From Aldrovandia affinis (taxonomy: Eukaryota; Chordata; Actinopteri; Notacanthiformes; Halosauridae), in assembly GCA_029706075.1 (NCBI GenBank), contig JAINUG010000389.1:305001-369000 (forward strand): DNA of 64,000 nt, in the 5' to 3' direction. The position numbers and the translations under genes were made by a program. The notes under the pieces were generated by a model. That model ran no database searches. It saw nothing but the letters and a program-made list of their open reading frames with translations, and had not been told where the DNA came from. Below, piece by piece: positions 43,995-55,739 of the stretch. Numbering within the stretch: position 1 is the stretch's first letter; each line of letters begins with the position of its first letter.

Positions 43995-44200
43995 GCGGCA
44001 GTGGCTCAGTGGTTAGCGACATGGGCTGGCAAGCAAAGGGTTGCTGGTTTGAATCCCAGGAAGGCCAAAACGGAAAAACAATGAACTGGAAACCAGAGGG
44101 ATCCTGGGGCACTGCTGAAGTGACCTTGAGCAAGGCACTGAACCCCTAACTGCTCCAGGGGCGCTGTACTATGGCTGACCCTGTGCTCAGACCTCTTTGA
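43995..44200 (+). mobile_element. tRNA-derived SINE
   Basis: Box A GTGGCTCAGTGGTTAGCGA, box B GGTTTGAATCCC, then body ACCTTGAGCAAGGCACTGAA. Followed by a short (GT)n at 44,203-44,231. Confidence 0.85.
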
Positions 44201-44630
44201 TGGTGTGTGTGTGTGTGTGTGTGTGTGTGTGACGGTGTTGGTTCTGCCCGCAGCGAGTTTCAAACCGAGGGGATCTCCGACGCGACAAGAGAGCGATTAA
44301 GCTCGCCGAGCCAAAGACTCAAGTCCCTAACTCCGGGAACTAATCGCACTCTTATCCACGTCACTCTGAAGCGGGTGCTCACTGAGCCCATCCGCTACAT
44401 GTGCATGTAGGAGAAGTTTGCGAAAAGATACATTCCAATTACTGTGTGTAAGATGGCAAATTAAGATCCTGAGGGTCCATTTCCATCTCGTTTACCTCCC
44501 GCCCTGTCAGCGGCATGCTTCCTCCCACAGTTCACACCTGCAAGGAGGAACGTCCCTGTTCTGTCCATGGTTGCAGTCCCCTTCGCAACCACCAGGGGGC
44601 GGTGAGGATAACGGTGCATCAGTGCACGCA

Positions 44631-44702
44631 CTAACACTGTGTTTCGGCCACGGCTTCTGCCTGCGGCCTGTTGTGGAGGTAGAACTCATCGTAATCCGGG
44701 TC
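44631..44702 (-). CDS. mpzl3: mpzl3 exon 6 (C-terminus and stop)
   Basis: 72 bp: acceptor CTTCCGCCAG, then [18 protein letters not shown] to TQC and TAG at 44,633-44,631. Confidence 0.82.
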   Translation of the reverse strand, partial: DPDYDEFYLHNRPQAEAVAETQC

Positions 44703-45078
44703 CTGGCGGAAGGCAAGAGAGGAAAGGAGGATTAGTCCCGTGTCAAAACTTGCCTTTTCGATGTGAACGAGCGAACGCAGACGGTAGCGACAATCGTACC
44801 TGAAGATACAACTCACAGCACATGACCATCTGCTCTCGCACTGTGGGTTTCCTGTTGCATGGCTTCTTCCTGTTGCCTGGCTCCTCCCTGTAGAAATCAG
44901 ATGTGTACACCACTCAAATCAAATTTCCATTTTCCATGACATTTCAATGAGAAAATGTAAGGTTTTCAATTCATGTGGGGTTTTTTTAACCTGAAGCAAA
45001 AATTGACTTTACTTTCATAACTTACAACGTTTTGTTGCCAGTGCAAATACACATTCAATTGTGTATTGCAATACACTC

Positions 45079-45168
<90 letters not shown>

Positions 45169-48100
45169 AACAGCCATGGCAGGTGGTAACAATGGTGGCA
45201 GGGGAACAGACATTTTGCGGTAACATTATCGGAAAAGAAGAAAAATATATATAACGCTACATGGAATCAGACATTTCCATGGCTTTCCATGGCAGAATGA
45301 TTTTCAAGGTTTTTCCGCAACGCGTGGGAACCCTGAAAGAGACTCTCAGCAATTGGCAAGGCCTGAAAAACTCAAATAATGAAGTAGAGATTTCAACAGT
45401 GATGGGACACAGAGGTAATCGCCTGGATTGTTTTTAGTACATATCCAGCTGTGTAAGGGCTATTAAGGGAAAAAGCAACGCTCAACGTTTGCCATCAGAG
45501 GGATGAGTCAGACTGCTTCAGCAGTGTGGTGTATGGTGTCCCTTTTAGGACAAGCTGGACAGGAGAGGGGCATTCTTACCCCTCTGTGAGTGAGACGGAG
45601 GGGAGGAGCCTCCGCACGGGGGGTTTACCCCGTCGCCGGGAGCAACAGCACAGCCGCACGAGCAGGATCGCCACGGCAACAGCAGAGGGCAGCAGCACCA
45701 GCGCCAGTAAAACCGCCACGTCTGAGAAGCGCCGAGTCAGCTCTACAGGAGAGAGAACCAGGAGAGCTCAGAGAATAACACACACACACACACACACTCA
45801 CACTCACAAACACACTCTCACACACACACACTCACACACACTCACACACACTCATTTACAGGCATTTTAGCAGACTGGCTTATCCAGAGCGACTTACAGT
45901 TTACATTTCTTTACAATCCATTTATACAGATGGATATTAACTGAAGCAATTCAGGTTAAGTACCTTGCTCAAGGGTACAATGGCAGTGTCCCACCTGGGG
46001 ATTGAACCTGCAACCTTAACATTACAAGCCCAGTTCTCTAACCATTATACCACACTGCCTGCCTATACTCACACACGCTCACACTCACATTCACACTCTC
46101 ACACTCACACTCACACTCACACTCACACACTTACACACTCACACTCACACAAATGCACACACTCACACACACACACACTCACACTCACACAAGCATAACA
46201 TCTTACCCGAGAACACAGGGTAGGCTACTGTTAAAAATGTATTTTGCCATTTGGTTAGCTTATGGGCACAACTTTTTATTATTATTATTTTTTATTTTTT
46301 TAAAACTTCTTCTTCTTTTTTTTTATATATAAAAAAATCTGCATTCATCTTGGTCATCAAACTGGTGTTGGAATGCAGATTCGATATTTGAATATAATGT
46401 GACAGCCCTGACACACACACACACCCTCCCCCTTTCCCCCTCACCCTCGGGCGTGACGGTCAGCTGGATGTGCGCGGGGGTCCCGTGGACGTCCGGGGGG
46501 TTCCTGACTGCGCAGGTGTAGGTGCCGTTGTCGTTGAGGGAGGTGTTGAGCAGCTGGATGGAGACGTCCCCATATTGGGGGTTCCCCAGCCACAGCACCC
46601 GCCCCCGAAACGGCTCCTGCCGGGGAGGGTACGGCACGGAGCTGAAGTGGAAGAACTGGGACGGAGAGGCAGAAAAGAGGGAAGAAATGAGAGAGGAGAG
46701 AGGAAGGGGGGAAGGGCTCCTCCCAGCAGGTGTACTCACTGATGGTCAATGATCTGTGTTTGCATCAGAATGAATTTCCTGCATAATAATGCCACAGAAA
46801 AAACTTTTCACACCACACCAAACATAAATGCTGCTTTCCCCATTCAAAATCTGACTGTGTCATCTCTCTCTCACTGTGTAGTGTGTGATGAGGTGTGTGA
46901 CTGTGTTATCTCCTCTCTCACTGTGTACTGAGGTGTGTGACTGTGTTACCCTCTCTCCTCACTGTGTACTGAGGTGTGTGACTGTGTTATCCTCTCTCCC
47001 TCACTGTGTACTGAGCTGTGTGACTGTGTTGCCCTCCTGGTGTGTCCTGAGGTCAGACTCACAGTTCTGGAGCCACTGCTGCTCCCGCGTCTGAAGGACC
47101 AGTCCACCGACAGGCCGCTGGTGCCGCGGACTTTGGACCAGAAGGAGCACTTCAGGGTGACGCTCCGCCCCCGACTCGCCCGCACCTCCTCTGGGGTGCT
47201 CACCTCCATGGGACACACCGGAGTCAGCACTGGAGGCGGCGGGTGGGAGGGGGGGCAGGGGAGGATGGAGAACAGGGAAAGGAGATGGAAGGAGGGCAGA
47301 GAGGTAATGACATTGCACTGGATGCCACTTGTTGTTTCTTGTTTTGTTGTGTCTGTCTGCAATTTGCACTGCACTGCACTGAACTTACCGAGTCAAATTC
47401 CTTGTATGTGTAAATGTACTCGGCGGCAATTTATCTGATTCTGATTCTGATATGATTGATTGTTTTATTGCTGCCTTTGAGTTGTGGCTACAGATTTACC
47501 TACAGGGTCCTAGTTTAACTATGTGGTTGCTCCTAGCACCCGGAACTGTACTTCCCTTCCCACTAGGGTGGCTTTCAGCTAAACTGTTCTTGACTACGGT
47601 TAACACTTTGTTGTACGTCGCTCTGGATAAGAGCGTCTGCCAAATGCCTGTAATGTAATGTAATGTAATGATATATATGAAGTTTTAGTCAACAGCAATA
47701 ATCAGACAAGCAGAGAAGAGGACAGATGAAGAACCGTCATCTCTGCACTTAAAGGGCATCTGACAGTAACAACCGAAACAACTTTGTTCAGTGAGAACAA
47801 ATCAGGGATGGGAGCTAACTAAACACATAATGTTCATCCATTCTTCTAGGGAGAATGCGAACAAGATGTTCAAATGCAGGAAATACAAAGGAACTTTATT
47901 GAAAGGAATGGGAATGCAACCGCCGAACCAGAACAGTGTGTGCCCAGCATCTGTCCTCGGGGAGGGCTCCAAAGCTTGTTACAAATATTGCAAAACTCCG
48001 ATATATTAAAGGAGGAGTCTGGAGCATGTGAGTCACGCAGAATAAAACGGCCCGCAGTAATTACGTCTGTTCTATAGCGCCGCATTTCAACGAGGAGGAT

Positions 48101-51100
48101 TCTCTGCGTTACTCGTGTTGTGTTGGACGGACCGCGTTTGAGAACGCGCGCGCACACACGTCGTCTTCTAGCGAATCCATACCGGGCCAGTCTTTAGTGG
48201 ACTGAGTGTTTTTTTTTTTCTGGCAACACTGAATGCAGACGCTAATGTTATGTTATCCCTCCCCCTGTCGTAGAATCGGATCTTCAGAGTCTGAGGTAAA
48301 TAAGGTTTATTGTATGCAACACAAGATTAGATACAACAACCTGGCTGGTTTGCGCAAAGCAGCTGCCTCCTAGTCCCGTGCACCAACTTTTTATCCTGTC
48401 AGTTCTTCCTCGGAGGTTGACCACCACGCCCACCTGGCTCAACCCCTCCCCCTGACCTCATGGCATTCCATCCTGCCGAGACCACTTCAAATTTTTCCTT
48501 TATTCATACCTTCCCCATTTAACTAAAAGATTAATGAAAAGAGATAAACAGACATAACCAGACTTGAGCGGACGTAAACAGACTTAAACAGACATAAACA
48601 GACACTTCAGCTGACCCAACTGTGTACTATGTATTTACCTGTATTGTGTAGCTTAGTAATAGTTTTATTTGATACGGGGTTACATCATTGCCCCACGACT
48701 TATGCGGATAGTCTAATTCCAGTAGTCTATAACACAGTATGGTCGCCGCGCAGCCTAAGAATGCTGGCAGTACACTTACGGGATCTCTAGTACAAAGTTA
48801 GAAGTCTAAAATATGGTGGGATTCGTTTGCTTAATTGTTAGCTCATGTCCTCTCACCCCTCGTGCTGCGGAGCTCAAACTGGGCTCATAAATCTCAATGG
48901 CAGGTGGCCCAGGCTCCAGGTCTTTAGCAGTCCCGTCTGGTGGGGTGAGGGCCCTGATTGGTTAGGCTGTGAGAGTGGTACCTGGTCTGGCTTCAGGTCC
49001 TGGAGTTCAAATTCTTCCCCTACACATGACCATTACTTCGTTGGACAGGAATAGTTTACTGCTGCGCTAATGGACTCTTGGATCACCAATTCAAATGTAC
49101 GTTTAGTCCCATCTCTGTGTCCATTGTATTGAGGTGTGTGATCTGCACAGCCTGCTCTTATTTCAAGTCCTCAGCGTGACACTCTAAGCGCCATCTGTAG
49201 GCAATATTTATGTTTTGCCTGACACTCCAACAATATGCTGATAGTGGTTATCTTTATGTGTAACGTGGGCTGCGGCTGGCCCCGGTTAGCAAACCGTACA
49301 GGAATTTGGCCATGTGCAGACACCAGGCCACACAAATTGACCCACTAGAATCACAGGGACAGAGTATGGGCTCAGACTTAATAATAATATAATATACACC
49401 ATTTAGCAGACGCTTCTATCCAAAGCGACTTACAGTAGCGAATACATACATTTTTTGTATATGTGGCCCCAGTGGGGATTGAACCCTCAACCTAAGCGTT
49501 GCCAATGCTGTGCTCTACCAACTGAGCCACAGAGAACCACACACAAAAATCATTTTACATTTACATTGTACAAGGGTACAACAGCAGTGCTCCACCTGGG
49601 AATTGAACTCTGAGTCACAAGTCCTGTTCCCTAACCATTACACACTGCACTGTTGCCCTGCACTTCTCAAAAAATCTCCCACACCCCTCCCCCTCTGAAC
49701 CTGTTGCTTAGTCTGGCCGCCGCACAAACACGCATGTTCGGAGTTCACACAGGCAGCGAGCTCTCCATGCTGTGACGCTACCTAACGATTACTTCAAAAC
49801 TGTAGCACAAACAACAGGGCAAACAGCTTTCACTCACCCATCCAGCAGATCTTTACACATGATTGCAAGCATACGCCAGGCATTTTATTTAATTCAGCTT
49901 CCACACTAGCTAGCTAGCTAACGTCAGAGAATTTTCCCAAAAAGTGAAAGTGAATGCAATGTTGAACTAGTTATATCGTCAAAGATGTATAATCCTGTTT
50001 ATGAAATCTCATTGACATTTTCAATTTTCCACAAACATAGCAATGATCATAATATAAGCGTGGCTGCAGTCAGCTAGCACTGACTGACTTGCAACGGAGT
50101 GGATCCCCACCTGCTCATATTGAGAGAACGTTCACAAATTCTATGTCACATCCCAAACATTCTGTGAAAGTCGGCCAAGCCCTCAGAGGGCAAGGTAAAC
50201 ACCAATGAATACAAAAAACATTCTGATTGATCAGACATTTTTACTAACCTTTTCCTTCCCAGTGTTACAGGTATGGTAGGCCTACATTTGTGAACGATAT
50301 AACTAGTTCAAGATTGCATTCGCTTTCACTTTTTTGGAAAATTCTGCCTGCAATGATGTCTATCGCTGTATTACTGCACTGATCTCTCGCGCTAACTATG
50401 ATTGTTCCTACCATGTATTTATGCACATCTTGTAAGTCGCTCTGGATAAGAGCGTCTGCTAAATGCTTAAAATGTAAAATGTAAAATGTATCACCTTCAT
50501 CCTATTTGTGAAGCATTTCTATCCTGGTGGGAGTGGTCTCTTCCAGGATGACAATGCCCACGCAGGGCTTGATGAGCATGGAAATTATGCAAACCATATG
50601 ACAGATCTCAGTCACAAGATCTCCCCCCAGCGGAACACATATGGGAGTGGCACCTGAGACAGCGTTTTTCACCACCATCAACAAAACACCAAGTAATGGA
50701 ATTCCTTGTGGAAGAATGGAGTTGCATCCCTCCAATAGAGTTCCAGGCAAGAATGCACTGAGCTGTTCTGGCAGCTCATCCCTCTATTAAGACACTTTAT
50801 GTTAGTGTTTCCTTTAAAGTTCCAGGATTTCTTTATTTGTCGTTGTCTTTGTAGTGCATAAAAAATCGAAATATCGTTCCCCCAGCCCTGCACTACAGTA
50901 AAAGACAACAATCTGGCTCAAATATAAAAGCTAAAACAGTTTGCATAAAAACAATGGCCAGCAGCTGCCCAGTGGCAGCCAGTATATTAAATTAAGACAC
51001 AGTATATTAAAATGTTGAAATGTTTTATTTTATATTTTTATATTTTTATATTTTTATATTTTTATATTTTTTATATTTTTTTATATTTTTTATATTTTTA

Positions 51101-51676
51101 TATTTATTTTATTTTATATGGTTTATTTTGGCAGTTTGGTTGTACATCCTTATAGCTGCAGGAAGACACAAATGCCTCCATTTTTTCAGCAGATTCATTT
51201 TGGATGACACATGAACATTAAAATCCGTTAAATATTCAACAGTCATGTTGCAACAATGACTGCATACCAACAGCAAACGGCACTACACTCACTTGCCCAA
51301 TAAGCAAGACTGACAGGAAATGCCATCATAGGGTTCTGAAAATGTATCTGGCACATTATTGTACACAAATCTCACAATAACATGATAATAATAATAATAA
51401 CAATTATAATAATAATAATGTATATGTGAATATTCTACATGTACACTGTATGTAAGACAGTGCATCGTTTGTTTCCTTGGGAATTACATTTCTAAATGAC
51501 TACATGGGTGGCCCACAAATAAATGACCACAAAGTTAGAAAATATATATTTCCAGAGGAAACTTTCAAATGCATATTGCTGATGCAGTAATGTGCATGCA
51601 ACCAATATATTTGATGATGCTACAGGTCCTTAAAACATTTTGAAATGAAAATTGAGTAGTGTACTTTAAGGACGAC

Positions 51677-51757
<81 letters not shown>

Positions 51758-52261
51758 CTGTCTGTGTCTGTCTGTGTCTGTGTGTGGTGTACGTGTCTGC
51801 TTTCGCAACTGCTGTAATGTAGCAAGTTAGTTTATGAATTATAAAACATTAAAAAATAACAGTGTTCAGATGAAAATGTTGATATTTAAGTTTCTGAATT
51901 ACAGCCATATAGTATTTATGTATGCAACAACATAAGTGTATTTCATCTTCGTCTATGATACAAATTGTACTTTCAAGTCCTGTTAATCACACATTCCAGA
52001 GCAAACAGCACCAGCGCAAGATAACTGGAGGACACATCCGTTCGTCAACGGAATGGCATTTCACTATTTTCATTCCATCCAACGACCTTGTGGCGAACAG
52101 CACAACTCTGCTCACTGAGTACGTATCAAATTCAGTGTCGATATATAGATTTATCAGCACAAATACCAAAGATAAAGGGAAGGCGGCGGGCAGAAATACG
52201 TACCGAGGCTAAGAACCAAGCACAGGAACGAGATGTTTTTCGATTTGAGCCGACCGCGCAT
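44631..52261 (-). CDS. mpzl3: Myelin protein zero-like 3, complete six-exon gene
   Basis: Single-pass Ig membrane protein; in mammals MPZL3 is an epithelial adhesion/mitochondria-associated protein needed for normal skin and sebaceous function. Exons on the minus strand: 52,261-52,204, 47,229-47,063, 46,655-46,445, 45,742-45,580, 44,887-44,800, 44,702-44,631, with phases 1, 0, 1, 2, 0 and GT-AG sites. Features: signal peptide (SFLCLVLSL), V-type Ig (LKCSF ... VDWSF ... [17 protein letters not shown]), TM helix [17 protein letters not shown], which resembles the human TM, and a tail ending in [13 protein letters not shown], like the human DSDYEETY end. Exon lengths 167 and 211 equal those of scn2b. 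Order scn2b-mpzl3-mpzl2 matches mammals. Appears intact. Confidence 0.88.
44800..44887 (-). CDS. mpzl3: mpzl3 exon 5 (cytoplasmic)
   Basis: 88 bp between TTTCTACAG and the donor CAG|GTACG. One base completes a Gly codon, then [29 protein letters not shown]. Too short to stand out as an open frame; found by splice-site and phase logic. Confidence 0.75.
45079..45168. repeat. (GT)n microsatellite in mpzl3 intron 4
   Basis: About 44 uninterrupted TG dinucleotides. Confidence 0.97.
45580..45742 (-). CDS. mpzl3: mpzl3 exon 4 (TM segment)
   Basis: 163 bp, acceptor TCTCCTGTAG, donor GAGGG|GTAAG, phase 1 in and 2 out. [38 protein letters not shown], then [14 protein letters not shown]. The near-identical orphan copy is at 23,747-23,909. 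Confidence 0.9.
45853..46065 (-). mobile_element. tRNA-derived SINE in mpzl3 intron 3
   Basis: Minus-oriented member of the family with CTTATCCAGAGCGACTTACA; reversed box B GGTTGCAGGTTCAATCCCC. Absent from copy A, so younger than the duplication. CA microsatellites flank it (45,779-45,852; 46,066-46,190). Confidence 0.85.
46445..46655 (-). CDS. mpzl3: mpzl3 exon 3 (second half of Ig V domain)
   Basis: 211 bp, acceptor CCGTCCCAG, donor [68 protein letters not shown]-glycosylation sequons NTS and NGT. Missing from copy A. Confidence 0.92.
47063..47229 (-). CDS. mpzl3: mpzl3 exon 2 (first half of Ig V domain)
   Basis: 167 bp, acceptor GCCGCCTCCAG, donor [63 protein letters not shown]. The duplication breakpoint lies in the intron between this exon and exon 3. 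Confidence 0.9.
47580..47690 (+). mobile_element. SINE 3' end with (TAATG)n tail
   Basis: CGCTCTGGATAAGAGCGTCT then repeated TAATG; plus-oriented end of the family seen at 55.5 and 63.0 kb. Its 5' start, perhaps near 47,460, is unclear. Confidence 0.75.
48251..48734 (-). repeat. Probable solo LTR of a retrovirus-like element
   Basis: Ends TGTTAT and ATAACA form the inverted TG...CA boundary. In antisense there is an AATAAA polyadenylation signal (48,299-48,304 region) about 45-50 bp before the end. No matching second LTR or internal coding sequence in the window, and no clear target duplication. In mpzl3 intron 1. Confidence 0.5.
49385..49660 (-). mobile_element. One or two tRNA-derived SINEs
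   Basis: GCAGACGCTTCTATCCAAAG plus reversed box A TGGCTCAGTTGGTAGAGCA and box B GGTTCAATCCCC (49,475-49,535). A second partial SINE with reversed box B in GGGAATTGAACT follows at 49,555-49,655. Confidence 0.8.
49928..50346. mobile_element. Inverted-repeat element (MITE-like)
   Basis: Arms of about 55 bp (GTGAAAGTGAATGCAATGTT, GAACTAGTTATATCGT at the left; the reverse complement at 50,297-50,346) enclose about 300 bp of non-coding DNA. No target duplication identified. Confidence 0.75.
50425..50490 (+). mobile_element. SINE 3' end fragment
   Basis: TCGCTCTGGATAAGAGCGTC followed by an AAAATGT-type tail. Confidence 0.75.
50495..50850 (+). mobile_element. Tc1/mariner transposon remnant
   Basis: Decayed coding matches to the end of a Tc1-type transposase: TCTTCCAGGATGACAATGCC encodes the FQDDNA motif, and GACACTTTATGTTAGTGTTT is the typical 3' region. 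Many indels. Confidence 0.65.
51020..51120. repeat. AT-rich tandem repeat
   Basis: Short TATATTTT units, about ten or more copies. Confidence 0.9.
51679..51785. repeat. (GT)n microsatellite in mpzl3 intron 1
   Basis: About 38 TG units then degenerate GTCTGTCTGT. Confidence 0.97.
52204..52261 (-). CDS. mpzl3: mpzl3 exon 1 (signal peptide)
   Basis: ATG at 52,261; [19 protein letters not shown] then one base before the donor CTCG|GTACGT. Phase 1 fits exon 2 (TG CTG ACT), giving VLTPVCPM. Short, basic then hydrophobic, as a signal peptide should be. Assigned by position, strand and phase; a different upstream exon 1 is possible. Confidence 0.75.
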
Positions 52262-52440
52262 GTTTTAAAAATACTGTTTTAAAAACCGTTACACCGCTGA
52301 AATGTAAGACAAAGAGAAGTAATCCGGAGCCTGGGACCGTGTCGTGGAATCTGCGCGCGGCAGCTCGCCCGTGGTGTTGTTCGGCGCGCGCGAACCTGTC
52401 AAACAGGTGTTGCGGGAAGTCTGTGGGGGCGAGGGGGACA
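52262..52440 (-). promoter_or_regulatory. CpG-rich region upstream of mpzl3
   Basis: Dense CG dinucleotides at 52,350-52,440 (GCGCGCGGCAGCTCGCCCG, GGCGCGCGCGAACC) just upstream of the exon 1 ATG, in an otherwise CG-poor neighbourhood. Likely CpG-island promoter and 5' UTR. No TATA box placed. Confidence 0.5.
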
Positions 52441-52735
52441 GTGTCTAAACTTGCTTTTCTCTTCGGTCGGTCTTGCACGGTGTATGGCCAACATGTTCTG
52501 TGGCATTATGTAATGTTCACTGTCTGTTCCCCCATTACACGCGTTAGTTAAACGAGGGAATACTGTGCAGGTACGACAATGACCAAATGAGGACTTGACG
52601 TGTGTGCTTGTAACTGGCTTAGTCTGGGTGGGGTGGGGGGCCGGAGGCTCGTCAAAAGGAACGTGTAATACAAAGGCCTGCATGCTCGCAAAGTGATCCC
52701 TCTGTTTGTTTTGCTCGTACAGCCATTATGTGTTA

Positions 52736-52979
52736 CATACACGCACACATTTCAGGCGTGTGAAAAAGATGCATCACGCGAACAGGCGGTTATTTGTCGG
52801 CAACGTAACCACGGCTCTCAGTGAACCGTAATTACCTTTAGCGGTAGTAAAACATTTTAACCAGTGCTTAATTTGTGCCGGGGCGTAAAATCGGATTCTT
52901 GGCCTTTTCCCCGGGACTGTGCCCCGGCTAATAACCGCCGTGATGCATCTTTTTCACACGCCTGAAATGTGTGCGTGTT
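52736..52979. repeat. Long near-perfect hairpin upstream of mpzl3
   Basis: ACACGCACACATTTCAGGCG... at 52,738-52,780 is repeated inverted at 52,937-52,979, with a second matching pair (GCGGTTATT / AATAACCGC) just inside. Loop about 140 bp. Either a MITE or a structured regulatory element. Confidence 0.8.
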
Positions 52980-54410
52980 ACTCAGAATCAGAGCCCCAGG
53001 CTCATAAATATCTAAAGTGCGACAACAACGCGTATTTTAAACTGGTATTACACAACGTTACGTCCAGTGAACACTTGCAAATGTAAATAGAATGCAGAAA
53101 TTCTTAATGGCTTGCCTGGTTAAATAAAGGTTAAATAAATAAAAAAGAAATGCAGCGACACAGAGGTAGGAAAAGTTTTCCTCCGCGGGGGCGGGGCGGG
53201 GCGGGGCGGGGGCGTGTGCGTGTGGTTGGGGGTTTAAAGCACTGAGTTTAACCGCATGTAAGCCGTAACGTAACGTAAAATGTCTCTTACCCAGAATATA
53301 CTTAATTAAATGCAAATCGATAATAATCTAAAATGTAAATGCCCCCTAGAATAAGGGCCACTGCCAAGAAAATAAAATAGTACAAAAATGGACAATGGCT
53401 GCACGCTCAGCTCTGTCTGCGCAAGTTGTGTTAGCTGCCAAGAAAGGGGGAAACAATCGTAAAATTTCAGATTTAGTGAAAGCACTACTGCGGTGACTGA
53501 AGCCAGTATACTTCATACTGTCTCTGTAATATAAAAAACACCCACACACACATACACAGGTCTTTCGAATGTAGCTATGTACACAGGTCAGTCAGAAATA
53601 CACACACACACACACAATGTAGCCTACACCCCGTTTTGAAATAAATACCCCCACACTGCGACCCAAGAATGGACACTTCCTCTAGTGCCCCTGAAAGCTG
53701 TTCAGGAGAGGCTGTGGGCATGGCCAGAACTCCGCAAGCGGACAAGCCCCCCCCACCCCCAATCGCACACTGACATCATTCACTAACTACCCCTAATGAC
53801 CCCCTAACAAGCGATCCAACATCCCTCTGGCTGTGACGGGAGATCTCTGCCCCTCTCACTCCCCCACAGGAGAGATAATAGCTAATAGCATCATTTTCAG
53901 GGAGTTGAAAACGTGTTGAAAAACAGTAACGAACGAATTCGTAGTACTCCAGATTCAGAAGCAGGGCCAGAGCTCCAGTCTCGTGAACAGACAGAGGCTT
54001 CATGCGTCACCAAATCTGGCTGGAGAGATGTGTGCAATTACAGCGCGCTGTCTATATACACGAGAATGGAAACAGTGAGTTGTCTGTCCCCCGCTGCCAA
54101 AAAAACCTCCACCCCTTTATAAACTGCAGCCGTGGTGTCCTTTTACCGTCTTCTGAATTAATCTGAATTTGCGTGCCACAAGGGGGCAGTCTGGAGTAAA
54201 TTCCTCTCGTGCTTCACGTCTCGTAGCGTGTCGTAGCATGTTCGCAGGAGAGACACTGTGATTTCAAAACGAAAAGAACAAATGCTGGAATATTTTTCTT
54301 AAAAAACAAGCCACACCCGTTTGTGGTGGCATGCACTGGGATCGTATGACACAAGAGGAAACCCAGCCCAAACAGCTGTAATATTATCATTACACACACA
54401 CATGCATGCA

Positions 54411-54454
<44 letters not shown>

Positions 54455-54536
54455 TACACACATACACACAAACACACAAACACACACCAGCGTTGCCAAT
54501 TATTTGTCAGAAATTACAACATCAGCCTCCAATAGG

Positions 54537-54602
<66 letters not shown>

Positions 54603-55221
54603 AAGGGGGTAGGTCCACGTGGGGATTCATAGGAGGGTAAATGACCTCTGTGATATTGATTACTTGTAGTGAATAGAGTGTATCATTCCATACATCTGGG
54701 GAAATAGTTATCATAAATGTATATAGGATAGGATTTTCCCTAACAAGCAAGCACATTTTTAAAACAAGCCCAAAGTCACTTATTATAAGTGGGTTTGGCA
54801 ACACTGACACACACACACACACACACACACATGCACACAACACACACACACAGCATTCTGCAGCAGAATCCTACAGCCTGTATGTGTCTCTAGAAGAGAG
54901 TAAAACAAATGCCTAAAGAAAGAGAGGCATGTACAGGATGGGATTGGCAGAGTAATATCCATGTAGAATATTACTCTGTCAAGACTATTACTTTGACAGA
55001 GTAATATTCAGTGAACATCATTCAGTAAACTGCACACTTAATCAAGTGCATCTTCCTTGTAATTCTTCCCCCCAAAATTCAAAAGACTACAGCAAACTAA
55101 TACACACAAGGAGCTCTCGTCTGTGCAAAATAAACCCAAACTCATACCTGTGCATAACCCTCTTCCTCCTGTGTCCTGGCTGAATGCAGACTGTGCATGC
55201 TTCCCTTTGTTTACATACATA
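52980..55221. other. No gene seen; microsatellites and G-rich tract
   Basis: 53,187-53,215 is a run of GGGGCG boxes (Sp1/G-quadruplex-like). Microsatellites: 54,408-54,485 (TC/CA), 54,538-54,600 (GT), 54,806-54,852 (CA). No exon-like open frames with splice sites found. Confidence 0.5.
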
Positions 55222-55440
55222 TGGATGTCAGTGTAGTGTAGTGTAATGGGTGTCAGTGTAGTCTAATGTATGCAGGTGTAGTGTAATGGAGGACAGTGTA
55301 GTCTAATGTATGCCAGTGTAGTGTAATGGGTGTCAGTGTAGTGTAAGTGTAATGGATGGCAGTGTAGTGTAGTGTAATGGAGGACAGTGTAGTGTAATGG
55401 ATGGTACTGGATGGCAGTGTAGTGTAATGGGTGTCAGTAC
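55222..55440. repeat. Minisatellite, about 21-22-bp unit
   Basis: Degenerate copies of GGATGGCAGTGTAGTGTAAT. Some copies continue after the following SINE at 55,670-55,705, showing the SINE landed inside the array. Confidence 0.9.
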
Positions 55441-55668
55441 ATTTACATTTTAGGCATTTAGCAGACGCTCTTATCCAGAGCGACTTACACAGTTTACATT
55501 TCTTTACATACAATCCATTTATACAGCTGGATATTTTACTGAAGCAATTCAAGTAGCCTACCTTGCTCAAGGGTACAACAGCAGTGCCCCACCTGGGAAT
55601 TGAACCTGCAACCTCTGAGTTACAAGCCCTGCTCCCGAACCATTACACTACACTGCAAGCCCATTAGA
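55440..55668 (-). mobile_element. tRNA-derived SINE (reference copy of the AGCGACTTACA family)
   Basis: Plus strand reads TTTAGCAGACGCTCTTATCC, AGAGCGACTTACAC, then reversed box B GGTTGCAGGTTCAATTCCC and box A-like TGTAGTGTAATGGTT. Other members at 45.9, 49.4, 63.0 kb and tail pieces at 47.6, 50.4, 55.8 kb. Confidence 0.88.
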
Positions 55669-55739
55669 CTACACTGTCAGTGTAGTGTAATGGATGGCAG
55701 TGTAGCATAATTACAAACTAAAGTTGCACCATTGAGCAA

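Larger units (their letters stand above)
35869..46925. repeat. Segmental duplication, copy B
   Basis: Collinear with 3417-24,243. Contains the complete exons 2-4 of scn2b B and exons 3-6 of mpzl3. B-specific insertions include SINEs at 40,473-40,869, 42,010-42,363 (inside the part deleted from A) and 45,853-46,065. A 62-70 bp motif (GCTGAAGGACTGAGGACGTC) is tripled at 35,955-36,105 against one copy in A. Confidence 0.9.

Noticed and set aside
52209..52478. 89-residue minus-strand frame upstream of mpzl3
   Set aside because: It overlaps the CpG-rich promoter and 5' UTR, has no homology I recognise, and is in a different frame from the signal-peptide exon.
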